Below, in pieces: positions 32,707-44,965 of a stretch of 64,000 nucleotides of DNA. The position numbers and the translations under genes are program-made. Source of the DNA: Marthasterias glacialis. Its lineage: Eukaryota > Echinodermata > Asteroidea > Forcipulatida > Asteriidae. Every line of letters begins with the position of its first letter. Within the stretch, counting starts at the first letter, position 1. The notes beneath the pieces were generated by a model. That model was given only the letters and a program-made list of their open reading frames with translations, had not been told where the DNA came from and searched no databases. The stretch is taken from contig OU452222.1 of NCBI GenBank assembly GCA_911728455.2, positions 4,309,108 through 4,373,107 on the forward strand, written 5' to 3'.

Positions 32707-35617
32707 CTCGATAGAACGGTTCAGGGTTTGGGTTCATTAAGACATGAGCCTGTTCATAAATCTAAGCTCTCAAACTTAATGAGGTTAATTTATAGCTATG
32801 ATACAAAATATCCTTGAAAAAGAGATCTCCTAAATATAGCAAAATAGATGAACACATATATGAACTTCTGCAGATCGGATTTCTTTTCTTTCTTTTTTCT
32901 TTTTTCGGGTTTGGGAATGGAAAAAACATGCTCAGAAATCGATCACAATTAGGGCGTACCAAACGAAGTCCAAGGAATTCTAACTGCTTCTTAATTCCCC
33001 AAGGGACTGGCCAAATGAGGCAGGAAATGGCGCGGTCCTTTCTTGCGCGACCATGGGACAACAAAAAGGAGTCTGCAGAATGATGATCATGACTTAGAGT
33101 ATCAAACGATGCCTTCACCCACACACACACACACACACACACACAAAATACTCATTAGATTTAAACTTGCTGAATAGGACCGGCCATAACAATAGAACAA
33201 AATTAAAATGTATTAGTAATAATTTCAGTAATTGTTTGGATGTTTACACAGGTTTCGTCTGCAAGGATCAAGGGGAATCGAAAATGAATCCACCACTGAC
33301 ATGCAACTGACTTAAAAGGTAAATAATCAATCTTGTTTGCTAATACCCTATACTAAAATACAATGGTTTGCCTATTTAATTATGCGTTGTACGTTCTCCT
33401 GTTTGTGGATCAAATAATATGCAGGTCAAACCTTTGAATGTGGCGGTTTCCGGTGATTTCGTTTCGTTTGAAGAAAATGTTTAAACACCCGTTTATTAAG
33501 AGATCTATGTTACTATAAAAAAAGAACAATTAACAAAATTTTGTTGAAAGATTCGTGTAGCAATTATTTAAGGTTCTGGATCCACCCGTGACGAACCTTG
33601 CAGAAAAAGGTTTCAGCTGGTTTACGCAATCGTGCTGCAAATTGATAAGTTATATGAGTTTACTCTATCTCAAATTTGTTTCCAATGAAAGCACCGAAAT
33701 TCGGTTATTGTCCTTTGAGCTTCTCTAGAACGACCTTCTGCCCGGCGACTGCTTGTTGTTATTAGAACCGAAATTATTCTCCGTTTGGGCCGAAAACACC
33801 CATGTGTTCCCGCCGTGTGGTAAAATGATCGATGATATGTTAGAATTGCTGCCAGACACTGTGATTTGTCTCCAGGTAGCATTTGGTTATAAGACAGAAA
33901 ATGTATAGCTGAGAATTGTACGAGCCGGGGAGAAGAAAAAAAAAAACGAAAAAGAAAAATAGAATCCTATTGAAGGAAACAAGAAGAGCACAGGGCTCGA
34001 GGAGCTTTTTGGGGCGACTGATTGATAAGTTGGAGTAATAAAATGGCTGGGCAACAAACGTCACGACACCCCCAAGGTAAGAAGAGAAAAAAAAGGGAAG
34101 GAAAAAAAACTCGACCGATGTTAGTCTCGCCGGTAGCCCCTTCAACCTGCACGAGATGAAAGTCTTCTCATTAAAACGGTGCAACTTTCTTATCAAGCTG
34201 TAAATTGGGCCCCGGAGGGTGCGCTCGGTGCTAGCGTGGGTGAGTGGTGACAGCAGAATACGGCCACGGCAATGAGCAATGAAGAAGATGAAGAATAACA
34301 AAAAAAATATTAATAATAATAAAATGAAATTAAAATGGCGCGCAAAAGGGGACGTAATTATGTTGGCGGGGAAATTGACGTCTTTTGCTAATAACAAGGA
34401 CTTTATTAGAGAGAAAATGGACTCCTCTAATCGAATCAGAAGGTTTCCACAGACTGAATTAGCGGCAGCGACTTATGAAGTTACATTTCAAGAAATGAAA
34501 TGACGATAGCTGATGTCCAAGCAGTCATACGCTCGTTATATGAGAGGACAGTATAAAAAAAAATACAGACTAAAAAAAACAAAAACAGGTTGCCATAGAT
34601 GACAGAAGTGAACACAGACCACTGCGTTGAGCTATAGACTACGTCAAGGCATTTACGTTGTGACCGCTTTGCATTTGTTTTCTTCAAGATATTGGGCTTC
34701 TTTACCTCAATGACGGGGAAACACTTGATATGCAGCCAATTTAAAGTGGGGTCTTAAAGCCCAAAACATATCAGATTCGATGCCATTTAAATGCGTCCAC
34801 AAACCATGAGACTGCTCCCAAGCCGTGGATTTATCGAGGTAGACATGTGACTGCTCCTGTAGTGCGTCCGTGTGTGACTGTTCATCTGATCGCATGCTTT
34901 AGCGCTGCCGTGGCTTGCTAAAGCTAAGACATTCAATCTTGCGCTCACAGTATCCGATGGCACAGCCTATATCAAAATAGGGGCTATCACACAGTTTTTC
35001 ATGTTCGCTTTCAGTATCAAACGCATCGAATCAACGGCAACGTTCGAGTTGCCTTCTTCTTCACCCCCCCCCCCCCCCCCCCCACCACTACCCGTCCCCT
35101 GAAAAAATCCTGTACAACCCATGTTTGGTTGGAAACAGTGGCACTGGCATTTTGTCAAAACAACCGCGGCGAAAGCAGCGCGCGTGTCGCCCGTGTATCT
35201 AACGTGATTTGCCAACATCAAAGGTTTGAGGGTTAATGCGAACGGGCTAATTGTATTCAAAGTAACGCAGCTTCCTGGTCGGCACGTTCAGCAAAAATAC
35301 AGCACCGCATTAACTTTGTGTCCTTGTCTGCCTTTCGCTTTGCCAGTCCATTCTCTCTCCTTGCTGGTAGACGCCAGGGATGCTCTAGTTTTAATTTACA
35401 GGCAACTCAAAACGGCCCTTTTGTTGGGAGAGAGCATAAACGCGACACAAACGGGAGGGGGAGCCGGCGGTCAACAACACAGAGGGCTCAATCGTCGAGC
35501 AGAGACGAAGCATCAAATTGAAGCGAGCAACGCCCGCGGGCACGCTCTGCAGTCAATACTGAGATTCGCTCGTCTAAAAAACCAGTAAGGTGAAATGGGC
35601 GTTTAAACGTACCGTTA
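32707..35617. other. Intron A-B, no gene recognised
   Basis: It contains a CA run at 33118-33144 and a C-run near 35066-35083. The 185-aa minus ORF at 33840-34397 comes from A/G-rich DNA, and the 120-aa plus ORF at 35226-35588 has no recognisable motif. Confidence 0.4.
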
Positions 35618-35762
35618 TGTCCCCACGCGAAACGGTATGTCCAACAAGGTTTGTCGGACACACTGTGTCGGACATAAAGGTTTGTCGGACATCATTATGG
35701 GCAGACATATCGGTTTGTCAGACAAAGTGGGTCAGACATAATGGTTTGTCGTAGTTGCAACG
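35618..35762. repeat. Seed locus of the 31-bp GTCGGACATAATGGTTTGTC family
   Basis: It begins with reversed units (ACCGTTATGTCC, ACGGTATGTCCAAC) and then has about three diverged forward units (GGTTTGTCGGACA, GTCAGACATAATGGTTTGTC). It is related to 45885-46490. Confidence 0.7.
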
Positions 35763-36914
35763 GAGAAATGTGCACGCCGTGTTTTACAGGGTTAATCTGC
35801 ACGTTCTACTTCTCCCCAATGCATTAATGTGCAACTGAGATTTGCTTCCAAGCCTTTAGTCCAATAGTCTAGTTTGCTGAAGCAGACCCATTTTGTTTCA
35901 AACAAAAATTAGAAGTTTGGAGTTAAGATGCCTTTTAGCAAGGCTCAAGTCGGTTGTATTTGTAGAATTTTCTTCTGTTGTATACACGAGATGTCGACCT
36001 TGCGCTGCGGCAATTTCAGCATCCAACCTCACCGCCTTAATATTGAGGTTCCTCCGACATATTGATCTCACGAACCAAATCGTTCCGTAACGTTCGGAGA
36101 TTTGGCCCCGTACTTGCCTTTAGTTTGCTTCGTATATTAACAGGTCGATATAAATACATGTGACGGGGAGCTAAGTTGTCTTCGGAGCTCCAGTAACGCC
36201 ATGTCACTTAAACATATTACAACGAGATAATTTATTTCGCCAAGTCAACTTACTGAAACTAAGAAGTTGACTCACCGTGAAAAATTGTCTCGGCAAGACA
36301 ACTGAAAGAAACTAGGAGGACAAGCAAGTTTCGTAATATGGTCCTTTCGACTCTATCCACAGCCAACAGTTCCCACCCCCACCTCCACCCCAGAAGAGAT
36401 AAATACATGGTGCACCCCATCTCCTCCACAAAATAAATAAATAATTAAATAAATAAACAAAATAATATGAATATAGAACCTATTTCTATCATGCAAACCT
36501 CAAATTCTACAAGTCTATTTCTCAGTTTCAGAAAGTCTTCTTGGCGAAAATTAATCACGGTAGGTCGACTTGGTGAGATAAATCACATGGTTATCTGAAT
36601 AAGTGACGTGACATCCGTAGTGAGTGTGGCCAGAAATAGACTTGTTTGTTCTGTGTGTTGAAAAGGGGCGTTATGTTGATAATGACATAATAAGGGAACT
36701 AGACCATTATGGCCGCGGTGTGACAACTGCACGCGTACGCCACAACGAAGTTTATTTATTTATTTATTTATTTATTTCGTACAACATCCAACAACTCAAG
36801 CGTCAGAAACGGTTGGAGAAAATTTTTAGTTATTAATAAAAGGTGGTTGTCAGGATTTAGAATGGTAACTTTACTGTACAACATCACAAATAGTTTGTCT
36901 TGTATATTCCTCTT

Positions 36915-36949
<35 letters not shown>

Positions 36950-37554
36950 GTGTCAGGAAAACAAAATTGCAAAGGTGTCAACTATTTTCTGAGTGTTATA
37001 ATTTCTTTATAAATTTCCAACGGGTTAGCTCAGCCGACGTTTTAAAAACAAACTAAGGCTTTGAACTACCGCTGTCTTCCAGAAGGATCTCCAGTTTCAG
37101 ATCGCTTTATGTAAAATGCATTTACTTGTTATTTGTTGTTGCTACTTTACATGAAAAGGGATTCCATTGAAAGAAAGAATGGAAGATCTAGAACTCTAAC
37201 TTAATAAGCATTTATAGAGAGCATGCCTAAAATCGCTATCTTCTATGCTCGTTGTATCAAAACGTCAATGCCTCATGCTTTCCAATGTCACTATCAACTT
37301 ACTTTATGATAATGCCAAAGGTCTAGGTTTAGAGAGAGCAGTATGGTAGATATTGTAGTTTGATATAGACGGCTTATGCTTCCAAACGAACCGAAGCCTT
37401 GATCACACTCTATAACCAGCTATCCGAAAAATATTCTCATCATTTTTTGCTTTTTTGTTTGTTTTTTTGTTTTGTTTTTTGGTTGCAGTACTTTCAAATT
37501 TCGCCAGTTTTGGTGTAACGGTTGTAATTTGACTTCTGGGCGTCTGTGCAGGCC
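35763..37554. other. Intron A-B, no gene recognised
   Basis: It contains a TTTA run at 36748-36777 and a poly-A run at 36919-36948. I see nothing else. Confidence 0.4.
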
Positions 37555-37815
37555 CTTATATAGCACAAGGCCTAAATGTAGCCCATCCCGGACTTAAATG
37601 TAGCCCAAGACCTACATGTAGCCCAAACCCTGTACCTGAATCTAGTTTAATTTAGGTACGGGCTACATTAAGCACATGGTTGGGGCTACAGTTACATCCA
37701 GACTACATTTCGATACAATGTTGGGGCTACATTAAGGTCCAGACTACATTTAGATACAATGTTGGGGCTACATTAAGGACCGGACTATGTTAAGATACAA
37801 TGTTGGGGCTACATT
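37555..37815. repeat. Minisatellite locus 4, strand-switching
   Basis: 37561-37650 has forward units (GGCCTAAATGTAGCCCATCC); from about 37655 the units are reversed (TTTAGGTACGGGCTACATTA, GGGGCTACATTAAGG). The flip is at about 37650, like locus 1. Confidence 0.8.
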
Positions 37816-39149
37816 GAAGTTAAAATAAATACACATAAAAACAAAACAATGTTATAAATCTCCAACATTAAAGTGTTCGTCTAATGCCCCTTCCCACCCC
37901 TGGAGAAAGAGTATGTAAAAGAAAACAATCCGAGATAGTCACTTTAATAATATCAGTAAACATAAAGACCTATATATCTAGTCTTGCCTTTTAAATATAC
38001 CGCAAACACAATTATCCATAGTGTTAACGGCTTTGTCTTTTGCCCGGGGCACAAATGAAAAGGAAATCCAGTTACGTGAACTAAAGATCCAATTATTGTC
38101 TGATTAGGAGTCAACATGGCCGCCGGATTAATACTGGTATCACACAACATTCATGGGTTATATTCACACGGTTCCACGCTGTAAGAAACTCTATTCAATA
38201 GCAGACTGCATTACAATATTGATATTTGTGTCGGTAATCTTTGCACGATATTTTTTGTGTGAGCCATCGAGGCCACTTCTTTTCACGTGTGTATATACCG
38301 TAGCGTGTATGTAAAATGAATGTGTCACCGGTAGTCCCTCCAGTTTCATTACTTACCACTTATAACCTTGCATTGGAACAACTATACAAGCCTGCTTTAA
38401 TCTAGTTCCCAGCACCTGAATCAGTTCAAGGGTAATTCCATTAAGGTATCAATAGTTTGTGATTGTTCTCCCTTTTTTCCATTGAATTCATTCCCTTTTG
38501 CACCCCTTACACCTTTTTTGTTCCTGTCAACTTAATCAACTCCTAAATTAAAAAGAAAATGTGATGTGGGAAAAACTCGATGAAATGCTGAACGTGAATA
38601 AATGCCATTTGTTGGTGTGGACTTGTTTCCTTTACATCGTCTTCTCGATGTAATGTAATGTAATATTGTAAACAATTATACCACACTCATGTTGCAGCTG
38701 TCTGTTCTTGGTAAAGCCGTCCTTGTGTTTTGTTCCAGTTTGATAATGTCACTTGGTGTTCTTTCCAATGACTTTCCCTTGTCTCTTTGTCTTTCGCTTT
38801 TCCTTTTGTTTTTCCTTTTTTTTCATTTCCAAACTCGAGGCCAGCCATTGTGCAAATTTTGAGCATACGGCAAAACCATCTTCCATGAAATATCTTCTTT
38901 TTTTCATTTTGTTCCTTCTATCTTGATGTAATTCACATCAAATGTTTTGATTTGATGCATTCTACTTGTATTTTCTTTCTTATTTCACTGGTTTTGGATG
39001 CTCTCCCGATGCGGTCCGTGGAACATGTTGTATTTGAAATGATTTAGGTGGTGACATGATTGGTTAAGATAAAAGAAGTACGTTTTAGTAAGATTTGAAT
39101 TTTAAAGGTTTATTTTTGTATACATTGTTTTGACACCATTGCGAAATGG
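37816..39149. other. Intron A-B, no gene recognised
   Basis: This is AT-rich non-coding DNA with T-rich tracts at 38760-38900. Confidence 0.4.
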
Positions 39150-39440
39150 AATGAGAAGTGTTCCCGGCAAAAATGTGGGTTCGAATCCAGGTCATGACCT
39201 TTGTGTCATTGAGCAAGACGCTTAACTATAATTGCTTCAAATAGGGGAAGAGGCAGTTATGTTTGTCTCGCAATGGATTCATTTACCCCTCCCTGTTCTT
39301 AGCTGTGCTGTGAAGAGACTTGCGTTTATATCTCGCCATGTCTTGTTTTTGCGCATTGGGGCAGGTTTCTATCCCTTTAAAAAGTAGCCCACACCTCGAG
39401 TAGCCTTTGGGTCTTGTGATGGGCGAATTGTAAAACAAAA
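39150..39440 (+). repeat. SINE, copy 2 of the GAGCAAGAC family
   Basis: B-box GGGTTCGAATCC, then GTGTCATTGAGCAAGACGCT, GCTGTGCTGTGAAGAGACTT and GGCAGGTTTCTATCCCTTTA. It is closely related along its length to 49255-49460; the A-box part is lost. Confidence 0.7.
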
Positions 39441-40423
39441 CATTTAAAAAACAAATGAAATAAATACTGATGTGGTCTTGGCAGGCCGATGGTTTTAGCA
39501 TTGGGCCAGTAAACTCATGATTGGACAAGTCCCGCGGTCTTGTTATTCTGAATAGTAATAGGTTACCTCACTGTGTATCTTGAATTAAAAAGAACAAAAT
39601 GATGTTCAAATTGAGTCTGATAAATATCTTTTAGCTCTGTTGAGTATTGAAGTTACCAATGAGAGAGAAATGAAATTAATCTTCGCTTAGTTCTTGCTCA
39701 AATAAAAAACAGTTTGTTTGTTAAATTGTTTAGCTATTTTTTTCCATGTTGATTCTGGTAACAGATGGTCTGGCCCTGGAAAACATTTTGAGCTACAGTC
39801 CCTGCGGTCTTGTCGATTTTCCCCAAAATTCGGGCTCTGCTTAAAAAAGATGTCCACCACAATTTATTTTGTATTTCGTATTTTTTTTATATTAATTCCC
39901 CCCCCCCCAAATGCAATTAGGTACATACGAACTTGCACAAAGAGTCCGACAAACAAAAACTGTTTGAGGTATTTTCTCGAAAAAGTGAGAACGTTATTTG
40001 ATGAAAAAAAAAAATCAAAATTCGGTTGTGTGTTCAGTGAAAACTAGAGGACTGGAATTAATTTTCTAGAGAACTGGAAGGAACTTCCCCCTTTTTTTGA
40101 AATGGAAGGAACTCCCGCTTTTTTTGAAAATGTTATTTGTCTTCCCTGCAATTTTTTTTATTGTTTTTTTTTCTCTCTAATTTCCTCTATTGGTTTTTGT
40201 TGTGTCATAACTACAAGTATTAAAAAAAAGTATCCGATTTGCAGTTTTGTGAAGACAGTGAATAACAACTGTCATCTCATCTGTCCACAAACACTAAGAT
40301 AGTAAACCAGTTTACATTTCCCGTATCACTGACATGCGTCAGTGACGGAATGATTGAATCGACGGAAAATCACACTTTAAAGGCAGTGAAGGACTGATTA
40401 GTGCGATAGGTAGATGATGGGAT
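39441..40423. other. Intron A-B, nothing recognised
   Basis: Homopolymer-rich (T, A and C runs at 39880-40015 and 40090-40170). No exon is seen. Confidence 0.4.
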
Positions 40424-40752
40424 TGTGCCTTTGATGACACAAGCATGGAATTTGCGCACGCAGTCAGAGTAGGTCACGAGAAAGATATTAGGCCATCGCA
40501 GATTTGTCCCATGAAATAAAGGCATACAATAAGTAATGTTCTAAAATTTTCAAAATGGCTGCCATTTTGTTGATGTTTTGCGCTCTTTTACAAACGTACA
40601 GTGTGCTGAGATGGGGTGCACTTAAAACAATAAAAGATTAGATTAGATTAGATTAGATTGCTTGTTATTCTACCTATATTTTTGTTTCCGAAAGACATAT
40701 CTGCGATGACCCTTTAGCCACATATCTTTCTCATGACATACTCTGACTGCTG
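40424..40752. mobile_element. Second copy of the 8861-9132 MITE, with a GATTA microsatellite inside
   Basis: The left arm TTGTGCCTTTGATGACACAA and CAGTCAGAGTAGGTCACGAG is answered on the right by ATATCTTTCTCATGACATAC and TCTGACTG. A short GATTA run at about 40635-40660 lies between them. The right tip is truncated. Confidence 0.65.
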
Positions 40753-41733
40753 GTATTTCCCCTATATATTTGCCCCCACTATGTAGAGGAAAGCGTTTGG
40801 CAAAAGCAAACAAATAGATTCATGAGATGTTTGCGTTCTTTGGCTTTATGTCAGAACATTGAAATTCACTGCATCGGAATGTTTGTCCGTTAATGCCTAA
40901 CTTTTTAACGATTTATGTTTTCTTATCAAATCAAAAAGACCTTGTGTAAAAGTAATTTTTTCCCCTTGGCGCTCCTCACCGAACATGGTGAAAATAAGAT
41001 GACAACGCATACTTGAATGATTTCAGCAGTGGGTGTGCAATTCTGTTTCAGGCGAGTATTAAAGCTGCCCTGTCCGTGGCTCTCATGTGGAAACACGCCC
41101 CTCGGCTTTGTTTGATAATTAACTTTATTGGATTAAGTCTGGGATTTATTAATTAGCCACAATATCTAGGGATTATCCCCGGGAATTATGTCACGGATTT
41201 AATGTTGAACTGTCGTCACATCTCTTCGGCATCGTGATTCAAAATATAATAAAAACAAACTTTATATGGCCGTTATTTTTAGAACATCGTGTGTGACGGA
41301 TATGTTTAAAATCCCTCAGAAATTTACAACTATATACAACCGTTTTACAAATTCATAAATGTTTTTGCCACAATTGTCAGCTCTGTTTGACCATTTTCCC
41401 AAATGCATCTTTGCTTCTCCTTCGAATTTCGCATGCAGGCTAATTACATTCATTTCCCCCCTTCATTTAATGCCGTTTATTGATGGGTGGAGCCAGAAAT
41501 TTACGATGAGGCGGAGACAAAATTTGACTAGAAAGTTGTTTTCCTGTGATCATTGGCTGATGTTAACAAAGGGTAGTACCTAAGAAGGTTACTTGAAAAA
41601 AAGCAAAGGGTGGAACTAGGTTACCACCACCACTGGGATTATCCCCATCCCCCGATCCTCCGATTCTCTCCTGGGTTAAAAATGTATGGTGGCCATGAAG
41701 TAACATCGCAACTTGCAAATATGCGCTAATGGA
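40753..41733. other. Intron A-B, nothing recognised
   Basis: The ORFs at 41359-41583 and 41563-41781 show no recognisable content. Confidence 0.4.
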
Positions 41734-42065
41734 CAACATTGGTATTGTCAAAGACCAGTAGTCAGACTTTGTGTGACCCAACGGGAAATAACAAACCTGT
41801 GTGGACGTTTCAGCTCAATCGGTCAACGGAGTCACGAGAACATAATGAGAAGGGGAAAAAAACCTAAAAACTAATAATGATTTCACTGATTTTGAACATC
41901 GAGTTTTGCTCTCGCAATATACTAAAACTAATTGTTTCACTCAATTCTAAAATTTAGCAATTCAGGCAAAAATAGTTCATGGGAAGTTTCCCGCCTTGAC
42001 GATCTTTATACAGTGTAAGTTATGTGCAAATCTGTGAACGTCTTTTTTCAATTTTACCAATGTTG
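41734..42065 (+). mobile_element. MITE M1, copy 2
   Basis: The termini CAACATTGGTA and TACCAATGTTG are perfect 11-bp inverted repeats. The core has AGCTCAATCGGTCAACGGAG and CAAATCTGTGAACGTC. Confidence 0.75.
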
Positions 42066-43518
42066 TGCACAACTTTTATAAGTTGTGACGAAGCAATGAG
42101 ATTAAAAGTCATTCCTCTGTAATATATATTTTCAAAGTTTTTTGGGGGAGTCACAAGAGACCCTTTTTTCCTCCATCTTGTACTTTAATGAATTCCGTGC
42201 GGCCCTCTATGTTTTGCAGGCTCAGCCTTCTATTGAACCACTTCCTTTTCTACAATATTCCATTATTCCGGTATAACTGTCACTCAGTGCGCCAAGCTAT
42301 TCACCAAGATAAAAGTGTATTTTCCCCTTCAAACAGATAAAGTGTCATAAGTATCCTGGCATTCATCATCACAACATCTGCAAATTTCTTCAGTTTTGTT
42401 CCCTGCACTCCGCCCCCCCCCCCCAATCCCTTCGATATTCGCACGCCACAGCATCGAATAAAAAAAACAAATCACCGATCCAGCGAAACCAAAGCGTCCT
42501 ATAAAACTCCCTCCCCTCAAGAAGTGCAAGTAATCTCCGGCGGAGCGAAGCCCGTGTGACTCCCCACAGATTTCAAACATTGCCACCCCCTTGTATCGCG
42601 ATAATGCCCATTCTCTACGCACACATTGCCTGGGTCTGACTACGCAGTACCCGGGCGTCGAATATCAAATTTAAATGTAAAATTATTCTCACTCTCATAT
42701 TCTTCCGAGTGGCAAGCAAATCTAAAGAACTATATGGTGCGAAGCAGACGTTTTGCTTATTTCTCGGGGGAGGTTTTTTCAGGAGAAGCCGGTGATCGAT
42801 TATTAAATTTCTCCAAAAACCGAACAGCTGTTATGAGCTAAGACCATGCGACCATTTTATTATTCGAGTTGTTTTTGAACACGTCAGCCTTCAGGTATTT
42901 TCTTGCCGTTTGTCTGTTTGGTTTACTTGTCTTGCCCTGTGCTGATCTGTCCATCTGTTCTTCCCACCGCTGGGTCATTTGTAGATTGCCGATTTACCTA
43001 ATGTTTCTTGTTCCCGAGGTTACATTGTGGGTAACCTTATATCCTGAGTGGTTTTATTTAAAGTTAAAAGTGCCCACTGTTTGAAGTGGGAAAAGTGCAC
43101 AAATCGTGGAAGCCTTGTAAAAACGTGAGTTAAAACGTGGCAATTAAAGTACCATAATGATAGACGTATGTCATGGGTACTTCCAGCTAACCTGTCTCCT
43201 ATAGCAACGCAGAGTTCCAAAAGTGAGGCGAGAAGGGTAAATAGTCTGGTCCCACTTTACGAAGTGAGATTAAGGACTAACACCATCGTTACGTATGCTG
43301 GGAATCGGACCACATCATAATTAAAGTCTGCAGCGATTGGGAAGTCGTTAAGGACTGTTCCATTTTTGCAAATCCAAATTTTACTCAAAGTAATCACATT
43401 TCCTAGAAGAAGAACAACACCGCCATATAAACTATAAACTAATTGAAAACATCAAGTTATTAAATGGGGGAAATTCCCAGCTGGGACTTTTTTTTAAAAG
43501 ACGTCAATCAAAACTTAC
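42066..43518. other. Intron A-B beside exon A, nothing recognised
   Basis: A C-run lies near 42413-42424. The 97-aa minus ORF at 42329-42622 has no motif or fitting splice phase. Confidence 0.4.
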
Positions 43519-43705
43519 TTGAAATAATAGCTGCCGTTGGGGTGAGATCCCAGGAACGGCACAGTGTACGTGATCATCCAGATATTCCCCCCTTCGCAGT
43601 CGAAATATGGCGAGCTCCAATGGCCGTCTTCGTACGTAACCAGCATGTTATCGCCGTGCTCTGGTGGCCTCTGGTCGGTATCATTATACCGATGGATGAA
43701 GGTTG
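43519..43705 (-). CDS. GPR158-like: Exon A of GPR158-like receptor: C-terminal part of Cache domain (partial)
   Basis: This is a 187-bp exon with phase 1 entry and phase 2 exit. The acceptor is a long pyrimidine tract ending in tgtgtag; the donor is AA|GTAAGT. It encodes 61 complete codons. The diagnostic stretch is DGHWSSPYFDCEGGNIWM followed by ITYTVPF, matching the last strands of the family's extracellular Cache domain (in vertebrates a W-S-P-P-Y/F-x-E/D-C segment, then a W-hydrophobic-T-hydrophobic-S strand). Sequons NDT and NGS fit an extracellular location. There is no stop in frame and no similarity to the repeats around it. The exon before it must end in phase 1; I did not find it with confidence. 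The window begins this receptor in mid-domain, so the ligand-contact residues cannot be examined. Confidence 0.9.
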
Positions 43706-44628
43706 CTACACAGAGAGAATGAGAGAGGGGGGGAGAGAGAAAAATTAAAAGAAAAATCGATATTTATATTAATTAAACGATAGATAAGAAACAATGGTTT
43801 CAAAGAAGACCTAATTATTTTTGTGTTCAGTCAGACCTTTAGAATTCAATTAATTCAGTACTTTAGCACGCGGACCAATCTGATACGTACTTTTTCGCGA
43901 AGGTTAATTACCAATCAACACTGTGTGCACTTTTCTCAACTTGTAGTGGTATGCAAAACAGGAGCGTTTCGTTTTTTTAAGGGGGAGGGGGTCTGAAAGA
44001 GCGGCTGCGACTTGACCGCTACGCTGACGTGCTTTGAAACTTTAAAGCCCGTAGCAACACTGTCAGCTACACTGAGCCGTAGCCGTAGCCATATATTCGG
44101 CCTTGATGCTGGCTGTCTTTCTACTTAATCAAGTCTTTTCGTAGTGGCAGTCCCGCGCTGACAGGGGGCTGTTGTGGGTCCTGCAGCACCCCAACCTTTT
44201 GGATTGGGGTGCTGGAATATACTACAGCACCCCAACTCCACTTTTCAAACATATGAAATACACATTCTGTTATTAAAAAGAAACTCTTACTTCATCACGA
44301 AGAAATTTTGACACATACAAAAAATATGTATGTAGAATTACCACTATTTCAGCGCCGCGCTCTTCATGGCTAACTTTTGTGACGTTGATTGTCACAAGCT
44401 GCCGTGCATGAAACCCACTACCCATCAGCACCTCCTGCCAAAATGTGTTCTGGCCGGCCTAAGCGGGCTGGTGTAGTTCCTTCACCGCCTGCAATGAACA
44501 ATGTCGCCCTTCTTGCCTTCTATTTTCCCCCCCTATCCACGGTAGGGGCTGTAATTTACATGAATTTGTTAAGATGGCCCATACGTCTGACAGTTTCTAA
44601 ACAGCACAGTCCGGCATCTCAACATTGG
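43706..44628. other. Upstream of exon A, nothing recognised
   Basis: A purine-rich stretch next to the exon is its polypyrimidine tract on the minus strand. GAGCCGTAGCCGTAGCC near 44080 is faintly like MITE M2. Confidence 0.4.
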
Positions 44629-44965
44629 TAAAGTGTCTACAATTGCTTCCATTCTTTGCACAAATCAATATATTTATAATTATGTAATACAACCAACTTG
44701 TGAGCGGTTCAGCTCATTTCGTTGTTTTGATTTGCGAGAAAACGTTAAAAGTGCATTCAGCATTTTTGTACGCATTCTTAGGCAGAGATTTGGTCTCACA
44801 TGAGACGAAAATTAATGATGGATCTTATTTTAATATATTATTCAAAAACGATAACACTTCAGGCAGAAACAAACCAGGGAAAGTTTTCTAAATTATCTTT
44901 ATACCATGTAAATGTATAATATGTGAATCTGTGAACATTTATGTTTTTCTTCTTACCAATGTTGA
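44629..44965 (+). mobile_element. MITE M1, copy 3
   Basis: The termini TCAACATTGGTAA and TTACCAATGTTGA are inverted. The inner segment ACTTCAGGCAGAAACAAACC is diverged from copies 1 and 2. Confidence 0.7.

Larger units (their letters stand above)
1291..43705 (-). other. GPR158-like: Gene span: GPR158/GPR179-like class C receptor, internal part (four exons seen)
   Basis: The span covers exons 43519-43705, 28871-29006, 3660-3826 and 1291-1468, read right to left on the minus strand. Phases agree at every junction: AA+A gives Lys, the second junction is phase 0, and AG+G gives Arg. The joined peptide is about 222 residues and is collinear with the vertebrate GPR158/GPR179 ectodomain from the end of the Cache domain to TM1. 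Introns are 14512, 25044 and 2191 bp with GT-AG ends. Five N-glycosylation sequons (NDT, NGS, NDS, NGT, NWT) lie in the predicted extracellular part. The start codon, signal peptide and ligand pocket (upstream) and TM2-TM7 with the cytoplasmic tail (beyond base 1) are missing. Family knowledge: GPR158 binds glycine through its Cache domain and docks RGS7-Gbeta5; nothing here tests either property. Confidence 0.9.

Noticed and set aside
33840..34397. 185-aa minus-strand ORF
   Set aside because: Hydrophobic Phe/Leu runs arise from A/G-rich DNA on the plus strand; no recognisable domain or splice context.
35226..35588. 120-aa plus-strand ORF in GC-richer DNA
   Set aside because: No recognisable motif, no convincing start or splice sites; inside the intron of the receptor on the other strand.
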